DNA from: Trinickia violacea
GTDB taxonomy: Bacteria > Pseudomonadota > Gammaproteobacteria > Burkholderiales > Burkholderiaceae
Direction: 5' to 3'
DNA length: 64,000 nt
NCBI RefSeq assembly: GCF_005280735.1
Contig: NZ_CP040078.1
Coordinates: forward strand, 62,001 to 126,000
Under the pieces are notes generated by a model. That model was not told where the DNA came from, searched no databases, and saw only the letters and a program-made list of their open reading frames with translations. Shown here one piece after another: positions 49,108-58,264 of the stretch; the stretch's first letter is position 1; every line of letters begins with the position of its first letter. The translations under genes and the position numbers were made by a program.

Positions 49108-51366
49108 TCAGTACCCGTTCTGGATCGAGCGAAGCGGGTTATCGCTCGGCATGGTGCCAGGCGGCATCTGCAGCGATGCTGGCGGCGCTGCCGGTGCGGC
49201 GGGCGGCGCGGGCGCCGGTGTCTCGGCGGCCCCAGGGCCCGGCTCCGCTTCGCCGCCCGCCTGATCCGCGGCCGGCGGCGCAGCCGGTGCCGGCGCCGCG
49301 CTCTGGGCAGCCTGCCCTGCGGGAGCCGCTTGCGGTGCAGGCGATCTCGAGAAGCGTCCACCGTACGGTTCGGGCGGCGGCGTCGTGCGCGGCGCCGGCG
49401 CCATCTGCCCGAACGCGCCGTTCGACGGGGACGGCAGCGCGGCAGCCGCCGCGGCACTCGCTGCCGGCGACGCGCCGCCTACCGTGCCGCCGCCGACCAT
49501 GCCGGGCCTCGGCTTCGCCGCAGGCACCACGGACGTTTCCGCGCTCGCCATGACGGGATCCAGCCGCAGTTGGTCGGCGTGCACATTGACGTCGGTGCCC
49601 GACCACAATTCCTGCGTGTCCGCATCGGCTGCAAGCTGCGGCCGGATGATGTGCGGCGTGATCTGCAACACGATCTCGGTCTTGACGTGGTCGCCCTGGT
49701 GGTTGGAGAACAGCCTCCCTAGTACCGGCAATTGCCCGAGACCCGGCACCTTGTCGGCAGTTCTGCGGTCCGCATCCGAGATGAGGCCGCCGAGAATCTG
49801 GGTTTCGCCATCCCGTAGGCGGAGACTCGTGGATGCGCTGCGTGTTCCGATCTGATAGGCGAGCGAATTCAAGCCCTGTGGATTGTTGCTCGAGATCGTA
49901 TTCGTGATGTTGCTGACTTCGAGATTCAGCTGGATGCCGACGTCGCCGTCGCGATAGACCCGTGGCTCCACTTCTAGCTTGATGCCGACATCGAGGTACT
50001 GAATCAACTGCGTAAAGGATGGGCCGCTCGTGCTCGGCGTGCTGGAGCTGGAGATCACCGGCACCTTGTCGCCAATCATGATCCGCGCCTTCTCCCGGTT
50101 GCGTGTCCTGATGCGCGGACTCGCAAGCAGGTTCGCATCGGTGTCGGTGAGCTTGAAGTTCGCCGTGGCCGAGAGGCTGCTGACGTTCAGCGAATTGACC
50201 GGCAGATGATGCAGCGCGCCCCATGTATCCGCGGTACTCGGGGTCGACACCGTGAACGAGTTCGGCCAGTCGATGCCGAGATCGGAGAGGCGCTCGTGCG
50301 TCACCTCCAGCACCTCGACCTCCATCATCACCTCGGGATCCGGCAGATCCTGCGCGGCGATCATCTCCTCGGCAACCTTGATCGTGTCCGGCGTGCCCCG
50401 AATCGTCACGGTATTCGCACGCTCGTCGATCACGACCTCCTTGATCTTCAGAATGCTCTTCAGCAATTGCTGGATCTGCTTGGAGTCGACGTTCGACAAC
50501 TGAAACGTGCGTACCTTGAGTTCCTGATATTCGAGCTGCTTGGCGGGGGTCGCGGGGTAAATGAAAAGCGTATTCGCGTTGAGCTGCTTCTTGTCGAGCT
50601 GATTCTGCATCAGGATCATGTCGACCGTGTCCTGCACCGACGCGTTCGTCACGAAGATCGTCGTCTTCAGGTCGGCGCGGACGTCGCGGTCGAAGATCAC
50701 ATTCAGCCCCGTGGTGCGCGACAACGCTTCGAACACCATGCGCACGTTCGCGTCGCGAAACTGCAGCGTCACCGGCTTCTGCATGATCGACGAAGCGGCA
50801 AGCTTGTCGTCCCGTTCCGCGCGTTGCTGCCTGCGCTTCTCGTCGAGCTCCTTCTGCATCTGCAGCGCGAGGGTATTGGTCGGGTTCTCCACCAGCACGC
50901 GGTGCACCCGATCAGCCGCCTGCGCGTAGGAGCCGCGCTTCATCATGCGTTCGGCCTCCTGCAGGATGGCCAGATCCTTGCGGTCTTGATCGATCATCGC
51001 CCCGATCTTGCGTATGCGCTCATTGGTCGGGTCGATCTCGTTCGCCATATAGAGTCGCTGGACCGCCTCGTCGAACTGGTAGTGCTGGCGGAATAGATCG
51101 GCCTGGTCGAGCAGCGCGTCGACCTGGCTGTTGCGCTGGTTCAGATAGTCGACCTTCACCTGTGCGTTGGTCGGATCGTCATGAATGTTCGGGACGTGCA
51201 TGCAGCCACCCAAGGCGAGCACCGACACGGCAATCGCAAGCGCACGCCTTCTCGCGACCTGCGTCGCGCCCGAGCACTGGACATGGAACAGGACGACTGG
51301 CGAGAGGCGTGTTGATGGGCCGCAGTCCTCGTCGCGGCTCGCACCCCGTGTGCGTGAGGTTTTCAT
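49108..51366 (-). CDS. gspD: Secretin, GspD/PilQ-like lipoprotein with TPR-like N-terminus
   Basis: The 752-residue protein has a lipobox (LALGGC, Cys at about residue 55) after a long basic leader, then a helical TPR-like part (about 80-190, FDEAVQRLYMANEIDPTNER). An STN/N0 domain (VTLQFRDANVRMVFEALSRT), N1-type domains and a secretin channel domain follow, with VPVISSSSTPSTSGPSFTQL, GIQLNLEVSNIT and TEIVLQITPHIIRP. A Pro/Ala-rich tail of about 130 residues ends it. It is the outer-membrane channel of the machine. MshL-type secretins are the closest kind I can suggest. Confidence 0.87.
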   Translation of the reverse strand: MKTSRTRGASRDEDCGPSTRLSPVVLFHVQCSGATQVARRRALAIAVSVLALGGCMHVPNIHDDPTNAQVKVDYLNQRNSQVDALLDQADLFRQHYQFDEAVQRLYMANEIDPTNERIRKIGAMIDQDRKDLAILQEAERMMKRGSYAQAADRVHRVLVENPTNTLALQMQKELDEKRRQQRAERDDKLAASSIMQKPVTLQFRDANVRMVFEALSRTTGLNVIFDRDVRADLKTTIFVTNASVQDTVDMILMQNQLDKKQLNANTLFIYPATPAKQLEYQELKVRTFQLSNVDSKQIQQLLKSILKIKEVVIDERANTVTIRGTPDTIKVAEEMIAAQDLPDPEVMMEVEVLEVTHERLSDLGIDWPNSFTVSTPSTADTWGALHHLPVNSLNVSSLSATANFKLTDTDANLLASPRIRTRNREKARIMIGDKVPVISSSSTPSTSGPSFTQLIQYLDVGIKLEVEPRVYRDGDVGIQLNLEVSNITNTISSNNPQGLNSLAYQIGTRSASTSLRLRDGETQILGGLISDADRRTADKVPGLGQLPVLGRLFSNHQGDHVKTEIVLQITPHIIRPQLAADADTQELWSGTDVNVHADQLRLDPVMASAETSVVPAAKPRPGMVGGGTVGGASPAASAAAAAALPSPSNGAFGQMAPAPRTTPPPEPYGGRFSRSPAPQAAPAGQAAQSAAPAPAAPPAADQAGGEAEPGPGAAETPAPAPPAAPAAPPASLQMPPGTMPSDNPLRSIQNGY

Positions 51367-51975
51367 TCACTTGTCCTCTCTTGGAATGGATACCACCTGT
51401 CTTTCGTGCAGCGGCAGGTAGGTCAGCACCACGTCCGACTCCGACACCGACTCGACGCGATACTGGCTATCGATCTCATCGCCTGGCGACACGATCAGCA
51501 ACTGGTCACCGTTGCTGAGAAAAACCTGCGGCTTGTCCGCCTTTGCGTCGAGTTCCCCCACGTAGGTAAAAGGCACGGGAGGCGCGACCGGGGGAGCCGG
51601 CCGCACCGGTGCGGCCGGCACTTCAACGGGAGGCGGCGGCGGAAGCCACGAAGAAGCCGTGAATGGATCGTGGGCCGATTCGACGGAAAGCGGCGCGCGC
51701 AACGAGGCGAGCTTCGCATGGGGCGTCGCCGCCACCATGCTGGCGGCCGCGCCGTGCGCCGCGGATGCCGGCGCCACGGTCTTTACGGCTGCCTTGGACG
51801 CGAGCATGCGGTGCATGGCAACTGGCCCCGCGTGCGCGTCGTTGCGATGCTGGCTGTCGAGCACGGTGACGTGCGCTGGCATCTGGGGCGCCGCGACCAG
51901 CACGCGATACGCTGCCCCGGCGGCAGCGAATCCGCAAAACGCCAGCAGCACACGCATGCGCAGAGCGCGTTTCAT
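51367..51975 (-). CDS. PilP/GspC-like inner-membrane linker protein
   Basis: The 202-residue protein has an N-terminal membrane helix (about 8-28), a Pro/Ala-rich linker (PPPPPVEVPAAPVRPAPPVA) and a C-terminal beta domain FTYVGELDAKADKPQVFLSN with DQLLIVSPGDEIDSQYRVES. This is the homology-region fold shared by PilP, MshK and GspC that touches the secretin N0 domain. Its start overlaps the preceding gene by 4 nt, and its stop is directly followed by the secretin start codon. Confidence 0.78.
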   Translation of the reverse strand: MKRALRMRVLLAFCGFAAAGAAYRVLVAAPQMPAHVTVLDSQHRNDAHAGPVAMHRMLASKAAVKTVAPASAAHGAAASMVAATPHAKLASLRAPLSVESAHDPFTASSWLPPPPPVEVPAAPVRPAPPVAPPVPFTYVGELDAKADKPQVFLSNGDQLLIVSPGDEIDSQYRVESVSESDVVLTYLPLHERQVVSIPREDK

Positions 51976-52538
51976 GGCTGGGCGCTCCGGTAAATCAGTT
52001 CGAAGCGCACCCGCGCGTCGAGAATATTGCCGTCCACCGCGGGACGCTCGACATGGATTTCCCGTAGCGCTGCATTCGGCACGCTGTTGAGCACCGACGC
52101 AAGAAAATGCCGGATCGCGCTGTACTGATCTTTGACGGGCAACATCACCTGATAGCGCGTGAAGCGCGTGCCCGCATCCGTGTTCACCTGGTACTCGGCA
52201 GACCCAAGTGTCAGATTGCTGCCGTGCGCCTGCTCGAATATCGCCGCGATATCATCCGCGCTTTGCGAAAAGCGCGGGAACAGCTCCGGCAAGGCGTCGA
52301 GCGCTATCGCGTCCCCCTCCACGCTACGCGTGTCGGCCAGATGTTGCGCCTTGGCCGCCAGCGCGAGCCGCGCCGGATCCTGCATCTCCTTCGTATCGGC
52401 GTCCACGCTGGAGATCTCGGCACACATGAGGGCTGCCGCGACGATCATCAGCGCGCCGAGGAGTCCAGGCAGGCCGTACGAGCGACGTAGCTCGAACCGC
52501 AGTGTCAGCAGCATGTCCCGGAGTTGATCCGCTTTCAT
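51972..52538 (-). CDS. PilO/GspM-like assembly protein
   Basis: The 188-residue bitopic protein has a cytoplasmic N-terminus, one helix (LLGALMIVAAALMCAEI, about 26-42) and a periplasmic ferredoxin-like domain with FTRYQVMLPVKDQYSAIRHF, the PilO/MshJ/GspM pattern. It is coupled on both sides by 4-nt overlaps (ATGA). It should pair with the PilN-like protein. Confidence 0.75.
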   Translation of the reverse strand: MKADQLRDMLLTLRFELRRSYGLPGLLGALMIVAAALMCAEISSVDADTKEMQDPARLALAAKAQHLADTRSVEGDAIALDALPELFPRFSQSADDIAAIFEQAHGSNLTLGSAEYQVNTDAGTRFTRYQVMLPVKDQYSAIRHFLASVLNSVPNAALREIHVERPAVDGNILDARVRFELIYRSAQP

Positions 52539-53065
52539 GACTTCCTCCAGACGGCAGTGATCTGGAAACGAACCGGCTTGCCCGGCACATTGGTCTCGAC
52601 CAGATGATCGTTGAGCACGGCTTCGCGCAGCAGCACGCTCGTCTGCAGATACTTCAGGTACGCGATCATCGCGTCGACATTCTTCGCTTCGGCCGTGATG
52701 CGAATCTGGCTCTGCGCAGGGTTCTGGTCGATGCCGATCAGCGCGACATCATGGTCCGGATAATCTTCCACGATCGAAAAGAGGTCCTGCCACGGCACAG
52801 TCAGTTCGCGCAGTATCGACAGGCTCTGCTTTTCCGCCTGCTTGGCGGCCGGTGTCGGCGGCGGCTTCACCGCGTGTTTCTGCGCGAGCGTCCGATGCCG
52901 GACGGCGTCGAGCTCCGCCTGCACGCGATCGTTCTCGGCATGCGCATGCCAAAGCCGCGCGCCGCATACGAGCAGCAGCAGAACCGCGGCGCACAGCAGG
53001 ATCAAGCCGCTCGTCGCGGAGCGGACACGGCGCCTGCCGAAGTCGATATCGAGGATCTGGATCAT
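52535..53065 (-). CDS. PilN/GspL-C-like assembly protein
   Basis: The 176-residue protein starts MIQILDIDFGRRR, resembling the PilN N-terminal text that binds PilM. It has one membrane helix (SGLILLCAAVLLLLVCGARL), a coiled coil (VQAELDAVRHRTLAQKH) and a periplasmic ferredoxin-like domain. Its ATG at 53065 overlaps the PilM-like stop by 4 nt. Confidence 0.75.
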   Translation of the reverse strand: MIQILDIDFGRRRVRSATSGLILLCAAVLLLLVCGARLWHAHAENDRVQAELDAVRHRTLAQKHAVKPPPTPAAKQAEKQSLSILRELTVPWQDLFSIVEDYPDHDVALIGIDQNPAQSQIRITAEAKNVDAMIAYLKYLQTSVLLREAVLNDHLVETNVPGKPVRFQITAVWRKS

Positions 53066-53949
53066 TGCGCATACTCCATCAGCCGACGGGCGGGTGCGCT
53101 GTCCGCCGGTTGTGCCGGCCGCACCGCAGCCGCAAAACGCGCTTCGAACGGCGCCGGGTCGGTGTCGTTCCCGAACAGATAGACCGTGCAATCTTCCCGC
53201 TTGAGGCCCGCACGAGTCGCCGAGCGTTCGAACAGCTGCTCGGCCAGTTCGGCAAGCCGCGAAGCGTTGCCCGCATCGCCAGGAAAGAGGCGCTGCGCGT
53301 CATAGGCGGCCCAGCCGCGCTGCTCGATCATCACGGCCTGCATCAACTCCTCGGCGACGAACATCAGCAGCGCCTCGCCGCCCGCCGCGACATCGAAGCG
53401 ATTGAGCATTTCCGGAAGAGCCAGTTTCAAACTGGAAATTCGGACATCTCCGGTGGCGCTCACTTCATGAATGCCGTCATGAAGCGCGCGGGACATGGCG
53501 CTCGCAAACAGCGCACGGCCGCCTGGCTGCACGCAGAAGCGCACCAGCAGCGATTCGCCGGCAATCCCATAGGTATCGGTGAAATGGGCCAGCGCGATCT
53601 CTTCGAGCTCGCGCGCTCGCAGGGTGCGAAAGTCGCCGCGCAAGATCGCGTGGTTGCCCCAGAAATCGTCCAGCACCAAGTGTGCGTTGCGCGTCGACGA
53701 CATCGCATCGCGGGGCGCTTTCTCATCTGCGTCATCCGCAGCGGCGCCGGACGTGGTGACGAGAGCCGCGCGCAGCGCGTCGAGCAGGCCCGACTCGGTG
53801 CCGTACTGGTCATCGGGAATCGTGATGCAGGCCGGCTCCGCGGGCGGCAGGTATTTGCGCGAGCGCCACCGTCCGGGCGCGCGTACCCCGACGACGATTT
53901 CGCGTGTGCCGACTCCGATCGCAAGCGGACTATTCAACCATCGTGACAC
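53062..53949 (-). CDS. PilM/MshI-like actin-fold protein
   Basis: The 295-residue protein has the SHS2/actin-like pattern expected of PilM/MshI: PLAIGVGTREIVVGVRAPGR at the start, VLDDFWGNHAILRGDF and LLMFVAEELMQAVMIEQRGW. It lacks the PilT-like and membrane parts of GspL, so the GspL role is split here between this and the PilN-like protein. It begins at a GTG (53949) inside the last 20 nt of gspE. Confidence 0.68.
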   Translation of the reverse strand: MSRWLNSPLAIGVGTREIVVGVRAPGRWRSRKYLPPAEPACITIPDDQYGTESGLLDALRAALVTTSGAAADDADEKAPRDAMSSTRNAHLVLDDFWGNHAILRGDFRTLRARELEEIALAHFTDTYGIAGESLLVRFCVQPGGRALFASAMSRALHDGIHEVSATGDVRISSLKLALPEMLNRFDVAAGGEALLMFVAEELMQAVMIEQRGWAAYDAQRLFPGDAGNASRLAELAEQLFERSATRAGLKREDCTVYLFGNDTDPAPFEARFAAAVRPAQPADSAPARRLMEYAQ

Positions 53950-55666
53950 GGTTAATCTCCTCGAGTGTCGTTTCGCCGCGCTTCACGAGATCGATCGCGG
54001 CGACGCGCAGCGTCTGCATGCCGTAGCGCATCGCCGCGGCCTTGATGTGTCCGAGCGGCGCGCGCTCCGACAGCAGTTGCCGCAGCTCGTCGTTCATGCG
54101 CAGCGCCTCGGCGATCGCACGTCGTCCGCGATACCCGCTGCCGCGGCATGCGGCGCAGCCGGCGCCGCGGCGAAAGAGGTAGCTGCCCGCTGTGTCCGGG
54201 TCGATTCCCGAGCGGATGAGCGTCTCCTTGTCGACCGTGTCTTCGGTCATGCAGTCCGGACAGCATTGCCGCAACAGGCGCTGTGCAACCACGCCATTCA
54301 GCGCGGAAACGAAGCTGTACGGATCGACCTCCATGTTGGTGAAGCGGCCGATCACGTCGAACACGTTGTTCGCGTGGACGGTCGTGAACACCTGGTGCCC
54401 GGTCAGTGCGGCCTGCACGGCGATCTGCGCCGTTTCCGGATCGCGGATTTCTCCGACCATGATCTTGTCCGGGTCGTGCCGGAGAATCGAGCGCAGTCCG
54501 CGTGCGAACGTGAGTCCCTTCGCTTCGTTGACCGGGATCTGGAGGATCTCGCCCAGCTGGTATTCGACCGGATCCTCGATCGTCACGATCTTCTCGAGGC
54601 CGTTGTTGATTTCCGTCAGGATCGCGTAGAGCGTCGTTGTCTTGCCGCTGCCGGTCGGCCCCGTGACGAGCAGCATCCCGTACGGCATCGATGCGATCGT
54701 GCGCATGAAGCGCGTGTCGCCCTCCTGAAAGCCGAGTGCCTCGAGCGTCAGACCACCTGCGGATTGCGAAAGCTGATAGCGGTCCAGGATCCGCAGCACC
54801 GCATCCTCGCCGAACTGGTTCGGCATGATCGACACGCGGAAGTCGATTTCACGCCCCGCGTACTGCGCCTTGAAACGGCCGTCCTGAGGCACGCGCCGCT
54901 CCGCGATGTCGAGCTCGGAGATCACTTTCACGCGCGAGAGCACCTGGTCCGCGACGTCGCGACCCTCGGCACGGCCGACCACGGTGAGCACGCCGTCCAC
55001 GCGGCACTTGATCATCAACCCATTCGCGCGGCATTCGAGGTGAATGTCGCTCGCCATCATCTTGAGCGCGTCGTAGATCGTCGAGTTGAGCAGTCTGACC
55101 ACCGGACTGTCGTCGCTGCTGATGCCCTGCAGCGTCAACGCCAGCGAGGCCGGATCGACCGTGTTCTGGATCCGGTCGTCGAACGCGAGGGAGTCCATCG
55201 CGCGGACGTCCTTTTCGCGCACGGCTAGAAACGCATTGACGTCTCCTGCGCTTGCGAGCGCCCAGCGATACGGGACGCTGGGCCGCGAGCGCATCCGATG
55301 CTCGACCCAGCCGCGCGTGCGTGCATCGAGCGGATCGGCGATCGCGAACAGCAGTCCATTGCCGCCGTCCGGATCGTGGAAGCACACGCAGAGGCGGGTT
55401 GTCGCGTCGACGAACGGAATCACTTCGAAATCCGGTTCGAGCTGATTCAGCTCGCGCATGGCGATCGATTTCATCCGGAAAAGCGCTGCCAGTTGCACGC
55501 GCAGTTCGTCCGCGCTGAGCGAGGTCTGCGCCATCAGTTCCTCGAGCGCGCGGATGCCGGAACCATGTTGCTCGCCGAGCGCTCTCAGTGCGTCGCGCAG
55601 ATCTGCGCGCGCTTCGGCGTGAAGGCCTTCCGGTAGGGCGATGACGGTATCCACGCGCTTCCCCAA
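53930..55666 (-). CDS. gspE: GspE/MshE-type secretion ATPase
   Basis: The 578-residue ATPase has the N1E-like domain (about 1-130) and the AAA core. Walker A is TGPTGSGKTTTLYAIL (about 345), the Asp box is VTIEDPVEYQLGEI, Walker B IMVGEIRDPETAQIAVQAAL, and the His box TVHANNVFDVIGRF. The tetracysteine zinc module is intact: CCPDC (about 478-482) and CAACRG (about 516-521). It powers pseudopilus assembly. It follows gspF after 6 nt. Confidence 0.93.
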   Translation of the reverse strand: MGKRVDTVIALPEGLHAEARADLRDALRALGEQHGSGIRALEELMAQTSLSADELRVQLAALFRMKSIAMRELNQLEPDFEVIPFVDATTRLCVCFHDPDGGNGLLFAIADPLDARTRGWVEHRMRSRPSVPYRWALASAGDVNAFLAVREKDVRAMDSLAFDDRIQNTVDPASLALTLQGISSDDSPVVRLLNSTIYDALKMMASDIHLECRANGLMIKCRVDGVLTVVGRAEGRDVADQVLSRVKVISELDIAERRVPQDGRFKAQYAGREIDFRVSIMPNQFGEDAVLRILDRYQLSQSAGGLTLEALGFQEGDTRFMRTIASMPYGMLLVTGPTGSGKTTTLYAILTEINNGLEKIVTIEDPVEYQLGEILQIPVNEAKGLTFARGLRSILRHDPDKIMVGEIRDPETAQIAVQAALTGHQVFTTVHANNVFDVIGRFTNMEVDPYSFVSALNGVVAQRLLRQCCPDCMTEDTVDKETLIRSGIDPDTAGSYLFRRGAGCAACRGSGYRGRRAIAEALRMNDELRQLLSERAPLGHIKAAAMRYGMQTLRVAAIDLVKRGETTLEEINRVTMVE

Positions 55667-55672
55667 TACGTT

Positions 55673-56875
55673 CTACTGAATGCTCGACGCGATTTCGAAG
55701 ATCGGCATGTACATCAGTACGACGATGCCGCCTATTACCACGCCAATGAAGATCATCATCGCGGGCTCGATCAGTCGCGAAATCAGATCGATCGTGCGCG
55801 ACACCTGCGCCTCCTGGAATGCCGCGATCCGGTCGAGCACGGGGCCGAGACCGCCCGTCTTCTCTGCTACCGTCAGCAGACGGTACGCGATCGCGCTGGC
55901 GAGCCCCGCCTCCTGAAACGCATCCGAGACCTTCGCGCCGTTGCGCACCTGCTGCAGGGCGCCGGCGAGCGCGGCTTGGTCCGCGCGTCCGACCAGACCT
56001 CGTGCAAGGTCGAAGGCCTTCACTGCGGGAATGCCGCCGTCGACGAGCATGGCAGTCGTGCGATAGAACTGCGACTGGCGAAAAACGCGGAAGTGTTGCC
56101 CGATACCGGGCAGGGCCAGCAAGCGATCGGCGATCCAGTTCCGTACGAGCGAGCGGCGCAACGCGAAGCCGGTCGCCGCGGCCAGCACGGCGAGGCCGAG
56201 GGTCAGCTCGGACCCGTGCGCATGCACCATGCCGCCCCACGCCATCAGCAGGCGCGATAGCAGCGGCAGCTGGCGCCCGCTGTGCTCCAGAAGGCTGGCG
56301 AAGCGTGGCACCACGAAACCGAGCAGGAACAGGACCACGGCCGCGCCGACGAGCAGCAGGACCGTCGGATAGATCGCCGCCGACACCACCCGTGCACGCA
56401 GCTCATGGAGTGTCGCGCTGTTGCGCGAGTAACGTGTGAGGCTATCGGCGAGACCGCCGGTCTGCTCGCTCGCCTTCACGCACGCAACCAGCACCGGCGG
56501 GAAGACATGGCTTGCGTGCTCGAGCGCCGCGGACAGCGATTGTCCCTCTTCGAGTTGGCGCAAGAGGTCGCGATACACTTGCGCCGACGTCTCCCGGCGT
56601 TCATTGCCGCCAAGCGTGCGCAATGCGTCGACGACACCCACGCCCGCGTCAAGCAGCGCGGCGAGCTCGCGGGCGAAGAGTTCGACGTTGAACCGGGCGC
56701 CGTGTATCCCCAGCCGGTTCGCACGATGCCGCTGCCGGCCGCCGTCGGCGCGAACCGACACGACGCGCAGGCCGCGAGAGCGCGCGAGCGCCGTGGCGGT
56801 CGTCGACGAATCGCTGTCGATGCGCAGCGTCTGGACCGAGCCATTCGTATCGAAGACACGCAGCACGTACTTCAC
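55673..56875 (-). CDS. gspF: GspF/MshG-type inner-membrane platform protein
   Basis: The 400-residue protein has two T2SSF domains. The first holds FARELAALLDAGVGVVDALR and KASEQTGGLADSL; the second holds FYRTTAMLVDGGIPAVKAFD and VAEKTGGLGPVLDRIAAF. Three membrane helices lie at about 165-190, 215-235 and 365-390. GTG 56875 has AGGAG 7 nt upstream and starts the typical VKYVLRVFDTNG text. Confidence 0.93.
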   Translation of the reverse strand: MKYVLRVFDTNGSVQTLRIDSDSSTTATALARSRGLRVVSVRADGGRQRHRANRLGIHGARFNVELFARELAALLDAGVGVVDALRTLGGNERRETSAQVYRDLLRQLEEGQSLSAALEHASHVFPPVLVACVKASEQTGGLADSLTRYSRNSATLHELRARVVSAAIYPTVLLLVGAAVVLFLLGFVVPRFASLLEHSGRQLPLLSRLLMAWGGMVHAHGSELTLGLAVLAAATGFALRRSLVRNWIADRLLALPGIGQHFRVFRQSQFYRTTAMLVDGGIPAVKAFDLARGLVGRADQAALAGALQQVRNGAKVSDAFQEAGLASAIAYRLLTVAEKTGGLGPVLDRIAAFQEAQVSRTIDLISRLIEPAMMIFIGVVIGGIVVLMYMPIFEIASSIQ

Positions 56876-56927
56876 GTCGACTCTCCTTGCAGGCAACCCA
56901 CCCCCGGCGCAGCCGCGCCACGCATCC

Positions 56928-57410
56928 CTACCATGACGAGATCGTTACGTTCTCGCCCGAGCCGTCGCCGCGCCCGTCCTTGCCAAGCGAATACAGGTCG
57001 TAGTCGCCGTGGTCACCCGGCGAACGATACTGATAGGGGCGATCCCAGGGATCCACCGGCACCGCTTTCTGCAGATACGGCCCGCCCCAGCGGGTCGCAT
57101 TCTGCGGCTTGACCACGAGCGCCTCCAGACCTTCTTCGGTCGTCGGATACACACCGACATCCAGCCGGTATTGATCGAGCGCCTGGCCGAGCGACACGAT
57201 CTGCGCACGCGCGATCTTGACGTTCGACTTGCCGACCTGTTCGAAATATCGGGGTGCGACGAGACCCGCCAGCAATCCGATGATGACCATCACGACGAGC
57301 AGCTCGAGCAGCGTGAAGCCGCGGCTCACACGCGCGCGTGCGGCAAGGCCGACGTAGTGCCGTGACGGCTCCTGCATGCCGCGTTGGATAGAGGTCGATT
57401 CGCTATGCAC
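56928..57410 (-). CDS. gspG: Major pseudopilin GspG
   Basis: The 160-residue protein has an unusually long prepilin leader of about 30 residues, RGFTLLELLVVMVIIGLLAG (Gly-1, Glu+5), a signature helix, and the GspG-specific calcium-binding loop region PYLQKAVPVDPWDRPYQYRS and DYDLYSLGKDGRGDG. GspG is processed by PilD and forms the pseudopilus. It is the first gene of the operon, 150 nt from the response regulator. Start is GTG 57410; ATG 57377 is possible. Confidence 0.92.
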   Translation of the reverse strand: MHSESTSIQRGMQEPSRHYVGLAARARVSRGFTLLELLVVMVIIGLLAGLVAPRYFEQVGKSNVKIARAQIVSLGQALDQYRLDVGVYPTTEEGLEALVVKPQNATRWGGPYLQKAVPVDPWDRPYQYRSPGDHGDYDLYSLGKDGRGDGSGENVTISSW

Positions 57411-57559
57411 GGCTTCCCCCTGTATCGACTCACGGCTTCAGCATCGCTGAAGCCGTTGAATGCATTCTTGTTCAGGTCGATACGGCCAAGAAGTAGGGAG
57501 TGCCGTCCAAAGACATGGGTAAATACCCCCCAGTTGCACCGTCCCCGTCTGGAGGGATT

Positions 57560-58234
57560 TCACACATGCTCGTCGCGGGGCGGCGTCAGCACGCCCATGT
57601 CAATCGCAAGGCGCACGAGGCCGTTCAGGTTCCTGATGCCTAGCTTGCGCATCAGGTTCGCGCGATGCTTTTCTATGGTTTTCGGGCTGAGACTCAGGCA
57701 CTCGCCAACTTGGCGGTTGGTGTGCCCCTCCACCACGAGCCGCAGCACGGTACGCTCGCGGCCGGTCAACGCGTTCCACAACCTCGCCTTGTGCGCGATG
57801 TCCTCCTGCGATCCGCCCGCGTGTGCGCAGATCCGGTTGGCATCGGCACCGGCCATGCGCTTGCCCTGCATCACGCAACGCATCTCCCGGACCAGCTGGT
57901 CGAACGATGCGTCCTTGACCACGTATCCATCGGCACCGGCGGCAAACGCTTCCCGCACATGGTCTTCGCTCCAATGAACGGAAAGGACGATGATCCGGAT
58001 GCGCAGGGAGTCGCGCTTGATGGCGGTGATCGCCTCGAAGCCGCTGCCACCCGGCATCGTCAGATCCATCAGGATCAGATCGGGCAGCGTCTCCCCGGCG
58101 AGGCGATGGGCTTCGATCCCGCCGCTCGCCTCGCCGACGATGCAGTAGTCGTCCAGTTCGGAAACCATGTGGCAAAGGCCGCTGCGCAATAGATGCTGGT
58201 CCTCCGCAATCAGCACACGATGTTTTTTTTCCAA
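57560..58234 (-). CDS. NarL/FixJ family response regulator 1
   Basis: The 224-residue protein has a receiver domain (VLIAEDQHLLRSGL, acceptor Asp in DLILMDLTMPGG near residue 57, Lys in VVKDASFDQL) and a LuxR HTH (TGRERTVLRLVVEGHTNRQV and LSLSPKTIEKHRANLMRKLG). It is about half identical to the second regulator at 60324. It is read after the Sco gene with a 30-nt spacer and stands just upstream of gspG on the same strand, so it may be both in the same message and the activator of the machine. Confidence 0.9.
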   Translation of the reverse strand: MEKKHRVLIAEDQHLLRSGLCHMVSELDDYCIVGEASGGIEAHRLAGETLPDLILMDLTMPGGSGFEAITAIKRDSLRIRIIVLSVHWSEDHVREAFAAGADGYVVKDASFDQLVREMRCVMQGKRMAGADANRICAHAGGSQEDIAHKARLWNALTGRERTVLRLVVEGHTNRQVGECLSLSPKTIEKHRANLMRKLGIRNLNGLVRLAIDMGVLTPPRDEHV

Positions 58235-58264
58235 TTTCGTCGCTCCTTGCTGGACGCTGCGCGC

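Noticed and set aside
47890..49722. A 610-codon plus-strand frame across the pseudopilin genes
   Set aside because: It runs antisense to four clear minus-strand genes, is dominated by Arg and Ala with no recognisable domain, and has no start signals. Rejected as a shadow frame.
53579..55228. A 549-codon plus-strand frame antisense to gspE
   Set aside because: The gspE frame has all ATPase motifs and the frame opposite has none; composition is typical of a GC-rich antisense frame.
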